A stretch of DNA of 64,000 nucleotides from Aplectana chamaeleonis (GCA_029168955.1 JAPDOI010000361.1:620001-684000), one strand, 5' to 3'; numbered from the stretch's first letter, positions 1 to 13,279 are shown. The notes: generated from the sequence alone by a model not told the origin. Numbers and translations: made by a program.

Positions 1-1550
1 GGAGGAGCTCTCCGAACACAATAGCAAACAAAAGCATCAACATGGTTTCCGTAGCTACATTCCACCACTACGGCCCTACTGGAAATTGAGCTATGTTTGG
101 ACGGCTTCAATGCCATGAAACCCCAGCGAACCGTAGGTGTAGCCCTCGATCTAACGAAGGCTTTGACACTGTAAACTTGGGCATTTTGTCGGAGAGCCTG
201 TTGAGTCTACCATTCCGCCCTGGCAAGCGGTGGATGCTCCGCATTCACCAAAGGACGTCGAACCGTGTGCTGGCTCAAAAGGGCACGTCTCCAATAGCAT
301 CCCAATCGCCAGCAAGCCTCAGGAGGAGTTTATCGCGTGCTCTTTTAGTCTGTATATTGAAGAAGATCTACCCGTTTCCATCCCAAGACATCAAGGTCGT
401 TGCATATGCGGATGATATTTACTATACTATGCCGGGATCGCGACATAAATGTGGCTGCCAGTAAGATCAATGACTACTTGATCGAGTTGAAATGTTTTCT
501 CGTAGCAAGATGCTTACGGTCTCTGCCGCTAAATCATCCGTCACAGTCTTTCACTGTTCCTGCAGACTCAAGGTGCTATCCCATGGTGAAATGGGAAGAA
601 ACTCGCCTGCCGACGCCCGATTCCCTAAAGCTGCTCGGACTCGTGTTGGACCCTTCGCTGAGGTTTCATAAGAACACTGAGCAGAAGCAAGCTGCAGTGA
701 AAACAAGACTTGTCGTGCTCTCGGCGGAACGTCCTGGGGATGCAGTAAAGAAACGATCCTGACACGTACAAGGCCGTCGTACAGCCCGCTCTGGAGTATG
801 CTGCACCGGTCTGGCGGCATATCGTGTCGGACACATCTGGTCAAGCTGCAGCGCATCAAAATGGAGCATTGCGAATCGCAACAGGCTGTTCTAAAGCTCT
901 CAATGAAGCACCTACATGCCAGCTCGCATCACCTGCCAGTTAAGGACCGCTGCCAGCCTCCGCACAACAGCTGTACATAAACATTCTGAAGCAGCCAAAT
1001 CATCCGTCGCGAAGAGTATTAGACCCCGCGAGAGAGAGAGAGGTATAAGAAAGCCGTTTGCTGATATCACGAAAATCAATATACGAGATGGACTAACGCA
1101 CAACAAGAACGCCTCCGTCTCTTACGACGCGACATACCCAATTCGTCAAGGATCACTTATGCAAGACCGCCGTGAACTCCATTCTCAGGTCATTGCGCCT
1201 GAGATCAGCGAAACCGAGATGGAACTCATTGGGCGTCGCAGGTGCACCGCTGCCTGCATTGCGCTGCGGGCACTCCCCCATGCTTATGTCTTATTTACAT
1301 AAGATCGATAGCAGCAGACCTGACGAGTGCCCGGATTGTGGTAATAAAGGGCATACTACTGCGCACCTTTTCAACTGCCCGATGAGACCGACATCGTTAA
1401 CAACAGTAGATCTGTGGACGAATCCCGACGCTTGTGGCTCAGTTCCTCAGTCTATGACAGGACCCTCTCCTGTGGCTGCAGAAGAAGAGAAGAAGATGAG
1501 GGCTCCCGCGAAGGTCTGGCACAATATCGCCTATGTTTTGTTTTAAAGAT
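1..1550 (+). mobile_element. LINE fragment, copy D (3' half of RT and C-terminal zinc motif), decayed
   Basis: Seen: broken plus-strand frames match, piece by piece, the reverse transcriptase of the LINE copies at 23.9-27.6 and 37.4-42.6 kb. Recognisable are an EHNSKQKHQHGFR-like block at the window edge, a DLTKAFD-like block near 150, the remnant of the Y-A-D-D box (VVAYADDI near 400-420), and the C-terminal cysteine/histidine motif CPDCGNKGHTTAHLFNC near 1330-1380. Known: this block order belongs to non-LTR retrotransposons of the Jockey/CR1 type. The piece starts outside the window and has several frameshifts, so it is a dead copy. It resembles copy C more than copies A and B, so at least two subfamilies are present. 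Confidence 0.8.
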
Positions 1551-1627
1551 TTCTGGAGGTTGCATATTACAAAGAAATCACGGCGTCTCATCCTAGGTAG
1601 TCAGAGAAGCTGTACTCAGGCAGGCAG

Positions 1628-1896
1628 GCCGTTGCGACCGGTGATCAAAATTTTTAAGAACCCCCCTTGGATGAAAAAATTTTCATGAACAAAATTTTTA
1701 CGGACCCCTTTCCTGGAATGAGTAGTATGAATAGCGCTAACCCACAAAATAGAAGATTTTCTAAATGTCCATATAAATGAAGGATATTCCTTTGAAAGAA
1801 GAAAAATCCAGTTTTCCAAAGTTTTACGACCCCAAATTTTCTGTTTTTACGAAAAAATTCAAACTTTGACCCCTCATTTGCGACCGGTCGCAGCCC
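1628..1896. repeat. MITE-like repeat R1, copy 1
   Basis: Seen: a 270-bp AT-rich unit bounded by GACCGGT-containing ends (GTTGCGACCGGTGATC and GCGACCGGTCGCAGCC). An inverted, clearly homologous copy lies at 10358-10645, sharing internal stretches such as GGATATTCCTTTGAAAGAAG. There is no coding capacity beyond chance ORFs. Inferred: a non-autonomous element of unknown superfamily. Confidence 0.7.
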
Positions 1897-2257
1897 TGGC
1901 CAACCCTGGCTGTACTCGGCGAATTTTCGGGCACGTTTTGCCCGCTCTAAGTGTGGGTATTATGACAAGCTCCGGACGTTTTCGATGATAAGTCAAACAC
2001 GTTATCCATGAATCAACTGCGGGGTAATATTGTTGATAACGGCGTTTGAATTGGCACCGTGTCAATTTTGGAACAGTTGCGCTGAATTACAAGCACTCAG
2101 AAAAATGAAAGTAAATTACTTGAAGGCTCCAAGTGACTCACCAGTCGTTGTAATGAGTTTTCTGCGTATCGTTCACATTAACAGATGACAAGTCGTAGCA
2201 GATCTGTTGATAGCACTCGAGGATCAAAACACATGCGACTCATAACAACCCGACTGG
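1897..2257. other. Anonymous spacer
   Basis: AT-rich sequence between the R1 repeat and the foldback element. I see no coding exon, RNA gene or repeat. Confidence 0.5.
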
Positions 2258-5200
2258 TATAGTCTACTGCAATGGAAGTAGGACCTGGTGAGGTTGCGGA
2301 CTCGTGCTAACATACGGTAGTCTGATTGTGTTATCATTCATTTTTTCGAAATAGCTGAGGTTGGTCGGTTAGTTTTTGTTCCCACCCTCACATTGTCACC
2401 TGTTTTCATACTCAAACGCTAACGTCGGACAGGGAACGAGATTCCCAAGCCGTAAAATAGGGTGTTGTGATGTGTCGATTGCGTCGAACACTACTCATTC
2501 TACGAAATCATGGAAATTTTTGCTTCATCGGGAAATTCACTCCTAGATTTCCTTGTTTTATTTTAGAAGAAAACTCAAGTTTGATGATAATGTACGTGTA
2601 AGGAGATTAGAATGACAAAGGATTTCCAATTTAGCCTGAGTTTCGGTGTGTACAGGCAAATTAAAAGAACATTGTCGTAGCTGCCGAGATGTCGTACGTT
2701 CGTGCCGTGGCAGTGTGGAGAAAGAAGATCGCCTCCGTGCAAACCGACGTCATCACACCTCCACAAAAGGGTTTTGTCATGGGAGAGGTGCTGGCCGCAA
2801 CTCTCCTTCGGATTCTCTCCTGCAAAGGGCCGGCGTGGAGAGGGAATCCTGGACCCGCTCAAGAAGTGACCAATGCCACGTGCGGAGAGGATGTAAACTG
2901 GAGACATACCAGCGTCAGTGCTTCCGGATGCCAAGGTAGGTGCATCTCTCACATTTGGGTCTCCAGTTCTGTGAGCATCATAACTCATCTTTTCGTTGTG
3001 TGTCATGCTCCTCACCTTCCATCTCAGATTCCTCTATCTCAAATCGCCCCCTTTCCATTGTATATCAATCTAAACGGCCTTCATGCCAAGCTTTCTGAAC
3101 TCTCTGCACGTACTTACCATCCAGACGTGATCATGGTTCAGAAGCAGCTCTCTCCATCCCCTCCTATCCTCATCCCAATATCCCAGGCTATACTTCTTAC
3201 CATGCTCCAAGGTCATCTCTCGGCAGTGGAGTCTCTGCTCGTTCTATCTTCACTTCCCTCACCTCATTCCCAGCACCCCCCACGGACGGTACTCTCAGTG
3301 CCTCAATCCATCTCCCCTAAACACCCTTTCTCTTTTCAACATATACATTTCACCTACAACTTCATGCCCTTCATCTTACAATCCTATCCACTTCTCAAGC
3401 AGCTGAGCGACTGCTCCCTCTCATCCTCAGTCGTTTTCGCGGGTGATTTCAACGCTCACACCTTTGCTCGTCTCGGTCTGATGTTAGAGGAAATGACGTC
3501 GAAGAATGGGCAGATGAGTACGGCACCGTAAATTTCTAAACGATGATCAACCCACTCGTCTCCTGCCAGCGACCAGTCTTCTAGCCCAGACATATCTCTT
3601 GGCCTCGTCCAACCTTTCTAGCTGCTGCTCTTTGGTCTACCTCGACTACTCTAGCAAGCGACCACGTTCCTGTCTTTGTCCACATCGATCCTATCCAATT
3701 CTCTCGCTCCCTTTTCTGGTGTTCGCCAACGTTCTTATCTTAATTTAGGCCGAGCAGACTGGCGCCTGTTCAGTGAAGAGTTGCGCTTCGCCTATCGGCT
3801 TGAATTACCCGTGGAATGGGAAGCGTGCACCAGAGGGATGCCATCTATCTGACGCAATCGCAAGGCCATAGATACGGCTATCTATCGGTCGCGTCAAGAC
3901 GTTGATTCTATCAAATGTCAACAGGAAATCCTCGACAAAATTAGAACTAGAGATGCGAGGAGGCGGTTAATCATCTGGACCCCGTGGTTGCTGAGCTTGA
4001 CGGTGAGATCAAAGGATTTGGACAGACACAAGAAAGAAGAAGTGGGAGAAGTTCACCGGACAGATGGACTTTAAGACGGACAGTGCAGCTACTTGGAAGG
4101 TTTACGGAAGCTTTCGGGTAAAAAGCTCACCGCCGCAATGCCCACTATCGAATCCGACAACGGCGTATTCAAATCAGGAAAGGAAGCCGCTTATGCGCTC
4201 GGGAAAAGTTTTTCTCACCGGTGCTAAACGAGGTCCGCAGAATAGAGTGACTGTAAGAGAGCTGTACCGCCTCCCGCTTATGAGCACGGCCGAGAAGCGT
4301 TTTACTACGACGCAAATTGAAGATTATAAAGGAAATGCGGAACTCTAGAGCTATTGGTCCTGATGGGATATGTCCTGCTGTCTTGAAGATACCCACTGAC
4401 TCACTGCGCTCCTCACTGATGTGATAAACTCCTCGTTCATGTCGTGTACTATCCCGCAATTGGAAGATGGCAAACGTCGTTTCCTGCTGACCTGGCAAGC
4501 CCCAAGCTTCAGTCAAGGGATATCGGCCCATTAGCTTGTTGTCTTCTTTTGCTAAGTAGCTGAAGCTGATCGTCAAAGACCTGGCCGAGCACAACGAGAG
4601 GCAGGTGTTTTCAGCATGGATTCAGAAAATGCATTCCACCACGACAGCTTTGTTAGAATTACGAGCTATGCAATGATGGTTTCCAACGCGTATAAGCCGG
4701 AAAGAACTGTAGCAGTTGCCTTGGATCTCACTAAGGCTTTCCCGGCCTGGTGAATCTTGGTATCTTATCAAACAACTTACTGGAGTCATCAATCCCGCCA
4801 TGGCAAAAGCGCTGGATAGCTGCATTCACTAGGGAAGACGGGCTAGAGTGATGTTCAGAATCATGTCTCAAACAGCATTCCGATTGCAGCTGAGTCCCAC
4901 AGGGATTGTATTGTCGCCTGCTCTCTTCAGTCTGTACCTCGAAGATATGCCCGCCCACCCCAAGATATCAAGGTATTGGTCGTTTACGCTGATGATATGA
5001 CTGTCTTGGCATAAATGATCGGGACGCCGTCTTGGCCGCCTCTAAGATTAACGGGTACTTGACCGCACTGAAAAGCTTCTTCGACCGCAAAATGCTGAAG
5101 ATTTCTGCGTCAAAGTCATCGGTATCGTACTCACAACGGACCCATCCTGAACACAGCGCACACATCCGTATGTCGTATGGAATGGAGATCGTTTGCCTGC

Positions 5201-6361
5201 CGCCCGCTTCCCAAAACTTCTCGGACTCGTACTCGATCCATCGCTCAAATTCATAAGAACGCAGGTTAGAGCAGGCTATCGTTAAGCGAAGCAACGTGCT
5301 TAGAAACCCTGGGCGGTACAACGTAAGGGTAACGGCAAAGCCATTATTACAACGTATAAGGCTATTCTCCAGCCTGCACTGGAATACGGCGCCCCAGTTT
5401 GGCAGCATCTAGTTTCGGAATCCTCTTGGACTAAGATGCAACGCATGCAAGAATGCGGCTCTTCGAATCGCCACCGGGTGTGCAGAAGTTCCCGGTCGAT
5501 CACTTGCATGCTGAGACCGCTTATTACCAGTAAGGGTGCTGCTTGAGCTCCAGGCCCAACAATTTTTCATCAACATTGTCGACAACCAAATCACCCCTCT
5601 TGGAAGTGCTAAACCCGTCAGAGAAAGATCGAAAGCCATTCGCCGATGCTCCCAGCAAAGTCAATCTGCAGAGATGGCACGACTCACAGCAAGAACGACT
5701 CCGTCTATTGCGCGAGGCATACTCAGTTTATGCAGTGTCATCTGGAAAAGGCGGTCATTAATCCCATATTGGGGTAGTGCCGCCCAGAATACCTTACACA
5801 TCGAGGGCTCCAGCTCGGAAGAAGGGCCAGGTGCACGCTCGCATCATTACGCTGTGGTCACTCTACAATGCTAATGTCTTATGTCAGCGGGATTGACGGC
5901 AGTAAAATCTGATGTGTGCCCGGACTGCGGTACCATCGGCCACGATACCGCACATTTATTCAACTGTCGGAGAGACCTACCACGCTGACCGTAATGGACT
6001 TATGGACGAATCCGTTACTGGTCGCCCAGTTCCTCAACCTATGACCGGAAACGCTCAATGTGGCTGCAAAGAAGAAGAACATTGTCGTAGATTTTCCGCT
6101 GACGTCGTAGAATGGTGGTGATGGCCGCAATGGACACACCGAAACACGCTATTTAACGGCATGAGAATTTCGTTCCCTGTCCGACGTTAGCGTTCGAGTT
6201 GTTTTCATTGCATCCACAGATGTAGTCATATCGGTGAAAACACAGACTCACCGATCTATCACAGTTATTTCGCAAAAATGAATGATACCTCTAACAATCT
6301 ACCGTATGTTAGGACGAGTCCGCAACCTCACCAGGTCGTAGTTCCATTGCTGTAGACTATA
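2258..6361. mobile_element. Foldback / long-TIR element F1, split by a LINE insertion
   Basis: Seen: the left arm (2258-2483) begins TATAGTCTACTGCAATGG, and the right arm (6126-6361) ends with its inverted counterpart, CCATTGCTGTAGACTATA. The arms pair over about 230 bp, including the pair GCTAACGTCGGACAGGGAAC / GTTCCCTGTCCGACGTTAGC. Between the arms lies LINE copy A. A related copy, with a different insertion, is at 19722-20348. Inferred: a non-autonomous foldback transposon into which the LINE jumped. There is no transposase. Confidence 0.75.
2640..6125 (+). mobile_element. LINE (Jockey/CR1-like) retrotransposon, copy A, decayed
   Basis: Seen, in order on the plus strand: an N-terminal open frame (2689-3531) with the degraded cysteine finger CGEDVNWRHTSVSASGCQ; an AP-endonuclease start (YINLNGLHAKLSELSARTYH, then HPDVIMVQ); an endonuclease GDFNAHTF block near 3445; RT pieces near 4340-5000 (RNSRAIGPDGICPA, LDLTKAF, VVYADDM-like); and the C-terminal zinc motif CPDCGTIGHDTAHLFNC near 5918-5970. 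Known: non-LTR elements with an N-terminal PHD-like finger, an APE endonuclease and RT have this order. Many frameshifts and stops make it non-functional. It is flanked on both sides by arms of foldback F1, so it inserted after that element did. Confidence 0.85.
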
Positions 6362-8676
6362 AGTTACTCGATGCCTTCAAGTAATTTACTTTCGTTCTTT
6401 TGAGCAATTCCCTGGATTCACGGCGCACAAGTTGTAGAGTACTGGTGAAATTTGGTGGAATCAAGCCCCCCATATACTCGAAATGGAGCATTTCTGACGC
6501 ACCGCACTGTCATTGTGCCAGGCCTGGCACAGATGAATAATTGAAGGCAAAATGTTGCAAGTGGTTGGGTGCGCGAACGATACCTCCAAGCCTCGAGACG
6601 TTTCCTAGCAATCGAAAGCTGCGCGATCGAATTCATGTTAATAGGGCTTCTTGCGTTGCACCAACGTGAGGAAAAGTTAGTCCGGGACCCAAATAAGAGA
6701 ATAAGATCGTTCAAAATGACCTTTGAAAACTAACTTTTAGGTGTGATACAATAGAATGTACCACACCTTGTTTCTATTAAATTGTTCTTGAAACTGTAGT
6801 TCCAGAAATGCACATCTGATTTGGACTACGGCCACTTTGCCTACTAGTATTTTTTTGTGGTTCAGCGACCTCTTCATTTATTTCTGTGTGGAATTACTTT
6901 TTTACGTGTTGACGCGCGAATATGTGTAGATATGGTTCTCGCTGAACCAGGTACAACCATGAAAATGAATACTTCATGTTTGAGGTTCGGCGTGTTTATC
7001 ATTACTTTCCTGCACTCTAGCGCGATGTATCGTTCAGGGAGTTTTGGACCCGAAATCTGACCGCGGCTTTCGAAATATGAAAAAAAAAACCACGAGAGTG
7101 ACATATGCCGCGCAATCATATGAACTATTTTGAAACTTCGTTCGGATCTGTCTGCGGTCGATTTTATAGAGAAAAAACTGGGTCTCAAAACTCCCCCTGA
7201 AAAGTTGGTTTTTTAAAAATATGTTTTCACCGTTTAGAGACATTTCATTGATGGGTTTGCAGTCCTGGCTTTCTAATTAATGCTGCTCAGACAGCGTCTA
7301 AATAGGCGTAGTTACGGTGTATACGCAATATCCGCGTATCTTCAAAAATAAATGCTGACTGGAAAGTATGAACTTATACAACATCATTTTGTTTAAATGT
7401 GAACGTTGTGCCTAACTGTGCTATATTTTTTAACACAGTGAGCATACTGATCGAAGAAAACTCCGGGAAATTGTGCAATTTTTGGAAAACTGTGCAAAGT
7501 ATCTGCGGAGAGCCGCAGGGTTTTCCGATTCAAATCGTTCCAACCATAACGAATTCGGAATTTAGGGGGTCCGAACTTTCGAACCGCTAGCCCTGTGACA
7601 GGGTCAGGCGGGGCGTTGCTTAATTTTTTCGAAATCGGAGCGACCCCCTCACTAATATTTTTTCAGAAGCCAGAGTTTTTGCGGCCCTCCCCCGAGGCGA
7701 GGCGCGATTTCTGGGCAGTATATATTTGATTAATAAATTGTCAGACGCCGAAAATTCGTTCATTAGTCGGTCTCAAGGGTCTAAAGCCTGAGAAATGCTA
7801 CAATCCTTCCCTTTCTGACCAAAAATATCGAAAAGTTTTTGGATATCTTCACCAAATTTTCTTCTTTTGATCGAAATCTTCAGGATCCGCATCAAAAATT
7901 TTCACTTTCAAGATGAATTCTTTCCGTTCCCCCATCACCTTCATTTTCGGGTCAAAATTTTTCCGACTCCCCCCCCCAACCCTCATTGCGAAATTTCGCA
8001 ACCCTGCTTGACCCTGCTCTGTGACTCTGCTTCTGAATGTCTTCAAACAGAGAAGTCGAGTGGGTAATTCTTCGGGCGGGTTGAAGGCCTGTGAAACGTA
8101 TATTAAACCCATTTCGGTAAGTTACTCGCGACTTATCTAAGGGTATTCAAGTTACGTGCAATATATCGACGGAACACCGCGTGCAGTGCGTCTACGATAT
8201 GTTACATAACTTAAATGGCACAAGCTAAGTCGCAAGTAACTCAAGTCGGGCAGGAAGACATTTTCCTGAGTGAGAGTAAGCGACGCACTCTCGGGGTCAG
8301 GCTTAGGGAAGGGGCTGCTGCTGGTTCCATTACCCAAGTTTGAGGTGCTTGACCCCACACAAGCAGGGAAGGCTCCGCACAGCGTTTCTTTGTTTGCGTA
8401 GCGTTAGGTTTGGGACGCTCGCGGACGCGCTCTCTCCGTCGCGTGTGGTCTGTATCGCCTGATAGCCACCCATGGTGAATATATAAATGACAGTTACATC
8501 TGACATAAGTGTGACTTACATGTAATTTAAAAGTATGTTGCACGTAATATAAATGAATGTTATTTGTGACGTTCAAGTAAGTTACATTTATATTACAACT
8601 TGCTGTCATTTTTCTGAGTAGAGCCGGATTTACCGTCACATCCCTCAGCCTCGAAATGAGGCCAGTAACCACTTGA
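6362..8676. other. Anonymous AT-rich DNA
   Basis: No convincing exon or RNA gene. One short foldback is visible near 8118-8246 (TTACTCGCGACTTA and its near inverse TAAGTCGCAAGTAA). A C-rich run lies at about 7970. The open frames are short and low in complexity. Confidence 0.5.
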
Positions 8677-9158
8677 AGGCAGTGTTCACGATAAGAATCG
8701 TTTTTCTGCTCTGCCGCCTATCTTGAAGAAGGTCACATGCTGATCCCAATGATGTTTTTGGAATCATGCAAGACCTTCTAGGAACGGAGTTATGGTCCTT
8801 AAAAAATTGAGCTAGGGAAGCATGGTGGACGAGTTGTCCGAAGCTTGTAACTTCCGTCTTTTGAAGCCGATGTATGTGAGCTGACCTGAGTAAAGAGAGA
8901 AGTTGAGAATGAAGGGAAGAACGGACCCAATGATTGAAAATCATCGCTCATCTCACGATCTCGAGCATTCATTTGTTCATGTCGGTGGGCGTGGAAAGTG
9001 CATCTGGGGTGAGACGAGCTGACGAGTGTCCAACTATAGGGCCGTAGGGGACCGTTCCGAGCTCATTTTTCTTAGCTTTTTCAACGTTAGGGTTGCGGTG
9101 GGAGCTGCAGCTGTCTCCACCAAAAAATCAGACATGGTTTTTATCGTGGACACTGCCT
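8677..9158. mobile_element. TTAA-target MITE, AGGCAGTG family, internal type 2
   Basis: Seen: the left end is AGGCAGTGTTCACGATAAG (preceded by TTGA) and the right end is TTTTATCGTGGACACTGCCT (followed by TTAA). It is about 480 bp with no ORF. Its interior (CTGCTCTGCCGCCTATCTTG, GGAACGGAGTTATGGTCCTT) resembles 33520-33989 rather than the 61.8-kb copy. Known: TTAA target duplication is typical of the piggyBac superfamily. Inferred: a non-autonomous derivative. Confidence 0.75.
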
Positions 9159-9751
9159 TTAATCCACCTTGTTAAATTTCAAACACCTTGCAGGGGAGAA
9201 GCTATAGTGTTCCTAGTACTTGTAGTTGAAATAGTCGTTCCTCTAATGTCTCTCACTTAACGCTAGTTTTATCTGTGGTTCTAAGAGAATTGCTTCGTCG
9301 CGATTGCACTAATGGCATCGCGCGCGCTGAAAATCTTTTTCAATTTTCCGTACAATCAAACAATTCAGGGTAGCTGACATCACCCGCAAAACTTCAGGGT
9401 TTGAAAATGTGCCCCTTAGAGGTTACGGCCACCTGATAACTGCTGGGAAGTTGATCATCTAGCACTTCTGGGTCGATCATCTAGCACTTTTTCATAGAAT
9501 GTAAATGCGACTATCAAACAACATGGGGAACAATTGTGGCACAAGCTAAACATGCAGAAAAACATCAAAAATGATAGCGACCAGTTCTTGAAATATTGAA
9601 AAAACTTACAAATCCATTTCAAGAGTGTATTCAAACTAGTTCTTTTTCACAAATTAAGGTTTTTCATGGCATCTTTCGTCATTTTCGTTTACGCCAAGCT
9701 GTACAAAAAAAAAGAAAAATGGATGGTTTTCTGCGCGTACAATGTCATTAA
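9159..9751. other. Anonymous spacer between two MITEs
   Basis: AT-rich. I see no gene, RNA or clear repeat. Confidence 0.5.
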
Positions 9752-10282
9752 AGGCAGTGGTCGCGCTCAAATGTGCTCGTCTTCTTTTCCTCTCTGAACC
9801 TTTTTCTGGGTATAGAGAAGTAGAACCTATAAGAAAAAATAGCGAAAAAAAAAACGCTGTTCTAGGCCAAATTTGAAGCATAACCTTCCTTGTCTTTTGA
9901 TGGTGGACGAGCCCACCCCAGATCATCGGCATCGATGATCTATAATATCAAGAACATCAGCTGTCTTGGAATTGAATCTCATTCAATAAACATTGACTCA
10001 TCTAGTCGCAAACATTGACTGAAATGCTTGCTTTCATTGTTCACCTGTTTTATTAAGTAAATTTGCATTTATTTCTTCCTCTGAGTGTCGATGATTTTCG
10101 ACTGCCTGGCATGAGACTGTGATATTTCTGTGCACGTGTGCAGGAACTGGAAATTTAGGGTCTTAATAACTCTAATTCTAGCCCGTTTTTCCCCGCGCTA
10201 CCTTCATAGTTTTTGAGCTGTTCTATATCTAAGCTGATTTTTGTAGTTTTTTCGATAACGTTTTTCATCGTGACCGCTGCCT
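9752..10282. mobile_element. TTAA-target MITE, AGGCAGTG family, variant ends
   Basis: Seen: TTAA (9748-9751), then AGGCAGTGGTCGCGCTC at the left; at the right, TCGTGACCGCTGCCT followed by TTAA (10283-10286). About 530 bp without a real ORF. The TTAA on both sides is a clean four-base target duplication. Confidence 0.7.
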
Positions 10283-10357
10283 TTAAGCGACTTGCTCAAT
10301 AGATAGATAATCATCCTGAGTTAAATCTCCAGGAAGTAGGGCGCAGGGTTGGGCAGG

Positions 10358-10645
10358 GCTGCGACCGGTCGCAACGAGGGGGTCGTAAAAGTTTGAAATT
10401 TTTTTCGAAAAAAAATGAAAGTTTGGGGGGTCGTAAAATTTTAGGAAAAACTGGGATTTTTTTCTTCTTTCAAAAGAATATCCTTCATTTATATGGGACA
10501 TTTTAGAAAAAATCTTCTATTTTGTGGGGTTAGGCGCTATTCATACTACTCATTCCGGAAAAAGGGGTCCGTAAAAATCTTGTTCATGAAAATTTTTTCA
10601 TCCTAGGGGGGGTTCGTAAAAATTTTGATCACCGGTCGCAACGGC
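10358..10645. repeat. MITE-like repeat R1, copy 2 (inverted relative to copy 1)
   Basis: Begins GGCTGCGACCGGTCGCAACG and ends near GATCACCGGTCGCAACGGCC. It matches 1628-1896 in reverse complement along its whole length, apart from small indels. Confidence 0.7.
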
Positions 10646-13150
10646 CTGCTCAAGCCTGGTAGGGCGTCAAAGAAGAATGGCGCCGTTATTTCTTCACAGG
10701 AAGTTGTTCAAGCTTGCTGGGCAGTATTTATTGGCGTTATCCAGCTTCCGTGATGCGAGAATTCGGGACAGGCCCCTGCTTGGTATGTCGGGGCGGTATT
10801 TTTTGATTTTATAGCGAAAATTTGTGAGTTATCTCTGTGGCTGTAACTTTTGCCTAAGCCATTAGTCCTCTCGAAAAAGCGATCCTTCAAAGATCTTCCT
10901 TTTTTTGAGTTTTTTTTTGCATGTGGTTTTTTAGTAGCCTCTCACCGCATCGTATTGGGATATTAACTGCGTGGGTTCTTCAGAGAACAGTTTAAGAGGG
11001 GAGGGCCTTCTTTTGTGTTAATTAACTGTTCCTAATGAACCTCGTTGCGTAACGGTGTTCCATAGAGCTCACAGTGGGGCTTTCATACGAGTTCCCATCA
11101 CTGAAACTGTTTGATTGAGGAACATTATATTGTCATCCATCTTTTCCGTTCGCTAACCATTTTATTGACGTAACAGATGCTGTTTTGCTTTTATAGCTCA
11201 TGCGCAAGCGGTACGACTAAAGCGGGCGGGTAATTCTGGTGAATTCTTCTAAAATTGGATGTTTTCCCTAAATGTAGCATTCACAATGTGGAAGCCTGTT
11301 TGCTTTTCTATGAAAAGTTGAAGGGTTTTGAGTGATTGAAGCATAAGTGAGGGAAAATCCCGAAAAAATGCGCGAGGGGCACTCCAAAACAGCCCCCCCC
11401 CCCCCGAAAATTCACATTTCTTACTGAAATCCGACCTTTTCTGAGAAACTCATGTCTCAAAATCAACTGATTATCACAACTCACACCAAAGGTGGGCTAC
11501 AGACGCGGCCAAAATCAGCTCTGGCATGCCGCGGGTGAAACTCGGAAACTGAGTATTAAATGTAAGTCGGCCGCGGCCGAATTATGGCGGAGAGATCAAT
11601 CGAGAGAGGCGCGACCACGGAGGTGTTGCGCAAAAGATCAGTTCATGAAGCGTGGCTGTCAGGTGGTGAATTGGCAATGCGCCAACAGAAAGTTTGATAC
11701 TTGTTAAGTGCGTCGAGTGGAGCAGCCATTTGGAACACTTGAATCAAACCCGCGAACTCTACGATGCGCGTGGGTGGTATGGACAAAGGCGGTCGAGATC
11801 CTGTCCGGCCTTCCTCGAACGCAAAGTTCGAGTTGCTTCCTGGTGCGTAAAAAGCCTAGGAGGAGTAAGTCTTACGGTATTTCTGGGTTCAATCTTGTAT
11901 AGTATACAAGGCACTTCATCGCATTTTTCAAAGAACCTGAGGCCATAGAAAGTCCGCGAAAAAACTGACGAGGCGTCCGCGCATGGGCGAATCTACAGGC
12001 GCGGATTGCCTAGAATACGTTCTTCGCTGGCTGCATTCTGCACCAAACTCGCGAGCCGAGCGCAACGATGAACCGAGAGGCGTTATAATTCGTCCGCGCC
12101 TGAAGTCCACCCCTTGCTTGAGAAGAAGTAAATCTGTGAAGTGAAAGCTGATGAGGTATAGTTGGGGTAACCGCGAAACAGATGGTTGTGTTCACCTGAG
12201 CAGCTTGCGCTGCGTCGTTTGCGCCCACGAGAAATGTGATCGACCGGCGCATGCGACAGGCGCGCGGACTGCTGATTGGTCCACAGCGATCTGTTTCGCG
12301 GCGCTTCCCAAGATAGGCGGCGTTCAGAGTTCATTCGCGGCGCAACGCGAGATCAAGCGGCGCCACGTCGCGTCATCGCTAGGTGTCACAGTGAGGTATC
12401 ACGATACATCGGATTTGGCGCGCAAATGATTATCGCTGCGCGTCGATCGCGTCGCGTTGTATTGTAGGGTCGTCGCGCGAAGGCAAGCTCGTTGTTTTTT
12501 TTGAGGTTTTTTCATTAACACATTCAAATCTCTCAGTGAAAACAAAAGAATGAGCAAATTGAGGGCCACTTGCACTCGAACAAACATGAAAGAACTATTG
12601 CTATTTTTAGTTGAAAAATTCTGTGGCTTGTTTACGCGAAATTGCGTACGTACGTAATTTCGACGTTTTTCGCGTCGCACTAACATGTACAGGCGCGTCG
12701 CACCGCGAAAACTCTGAACGCCGCCGTAGACTGCCTGAGCACGTCGAAAAACATTTGCCTATACCGGTCGGCTCCTCCTATCTGAGAAGAAAAAGTGTGA
12801 GCCTATGAAGAGCTAAAATTGTGCTTTTTGATCAATTTTTGTCGGTCTGATCAGCGTATATGGCTTGCAGAAACAATAATACATAATGAGGGGTGGGGGG
12901 GGGGGAGTGTCGGAGAAAAATTCCCCACAAAAGTTACAATTGTGCCCACTTTGGGATTTTATAAATTCCTACGTGGGTGGGAAAGGTCCCCCAATCTTCT
13001 CCTGAGGGCTGGAACCCCTATGTGGGCTAAATCCTGACGTGGGTGCGAAATTTCTCTTTGACTCCCACATTATGTGCAATTCAGCCTACAAATGGTTTTG
13101 AATGTTGGATAAGGGCTTCCTCTTGGCGGGTGGGCTCTCCATATCCCCTT
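10646..13150. other. Anonymous DNA with a GC-rich patch
   Basis: No supported gene. A homopolymer C run lies near 11393-11406 and a G run near 12896-12905. The stretch from about 11500 to 12750 is much richer in CpG than its surroundings and contains the inverted repeat listed separately. A GTAAGT-like donor follows an open frame near 11865, but no partner exon could be joined. Confidence 0.45.
12316..12727. repeat. GC-rich inverted repeat pair
   Basis: Seen: GGCGGCGTTCAGAGTTCATT followed by CGCGGCGCAACGCG (from 12316) pairs with GCGCGTCGCACCGCGAAAAC followed by TCTGAACGCCGCC (to 12727). The spacer of about 330 bp contains CpG-rich direct and inverted sub-repeats. Inferred: a remnant of a TIR element; ends and class are unresolved. 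Confidence 0.45.
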
Positions 13151-13279
13151 AGGTGACCTCTGCTTTTAACTTCATATCTGCTAAATTTTACGCATGTCTT
13201 GAAGCGCTTTGGCGGTGTGACTTTTTGATGGATCCTTTACACATCGTGGATTCTAGTTTTCGTAGACATCAGCTCAAAA

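Noticed and set aside
11492..11948. Overlapping ORFs in a GC-richer patch, with a GTAAGT-like donor at the end
   Set aside because: No acceptor/donor partner in phase, no domain. Probably a decayed repeat.
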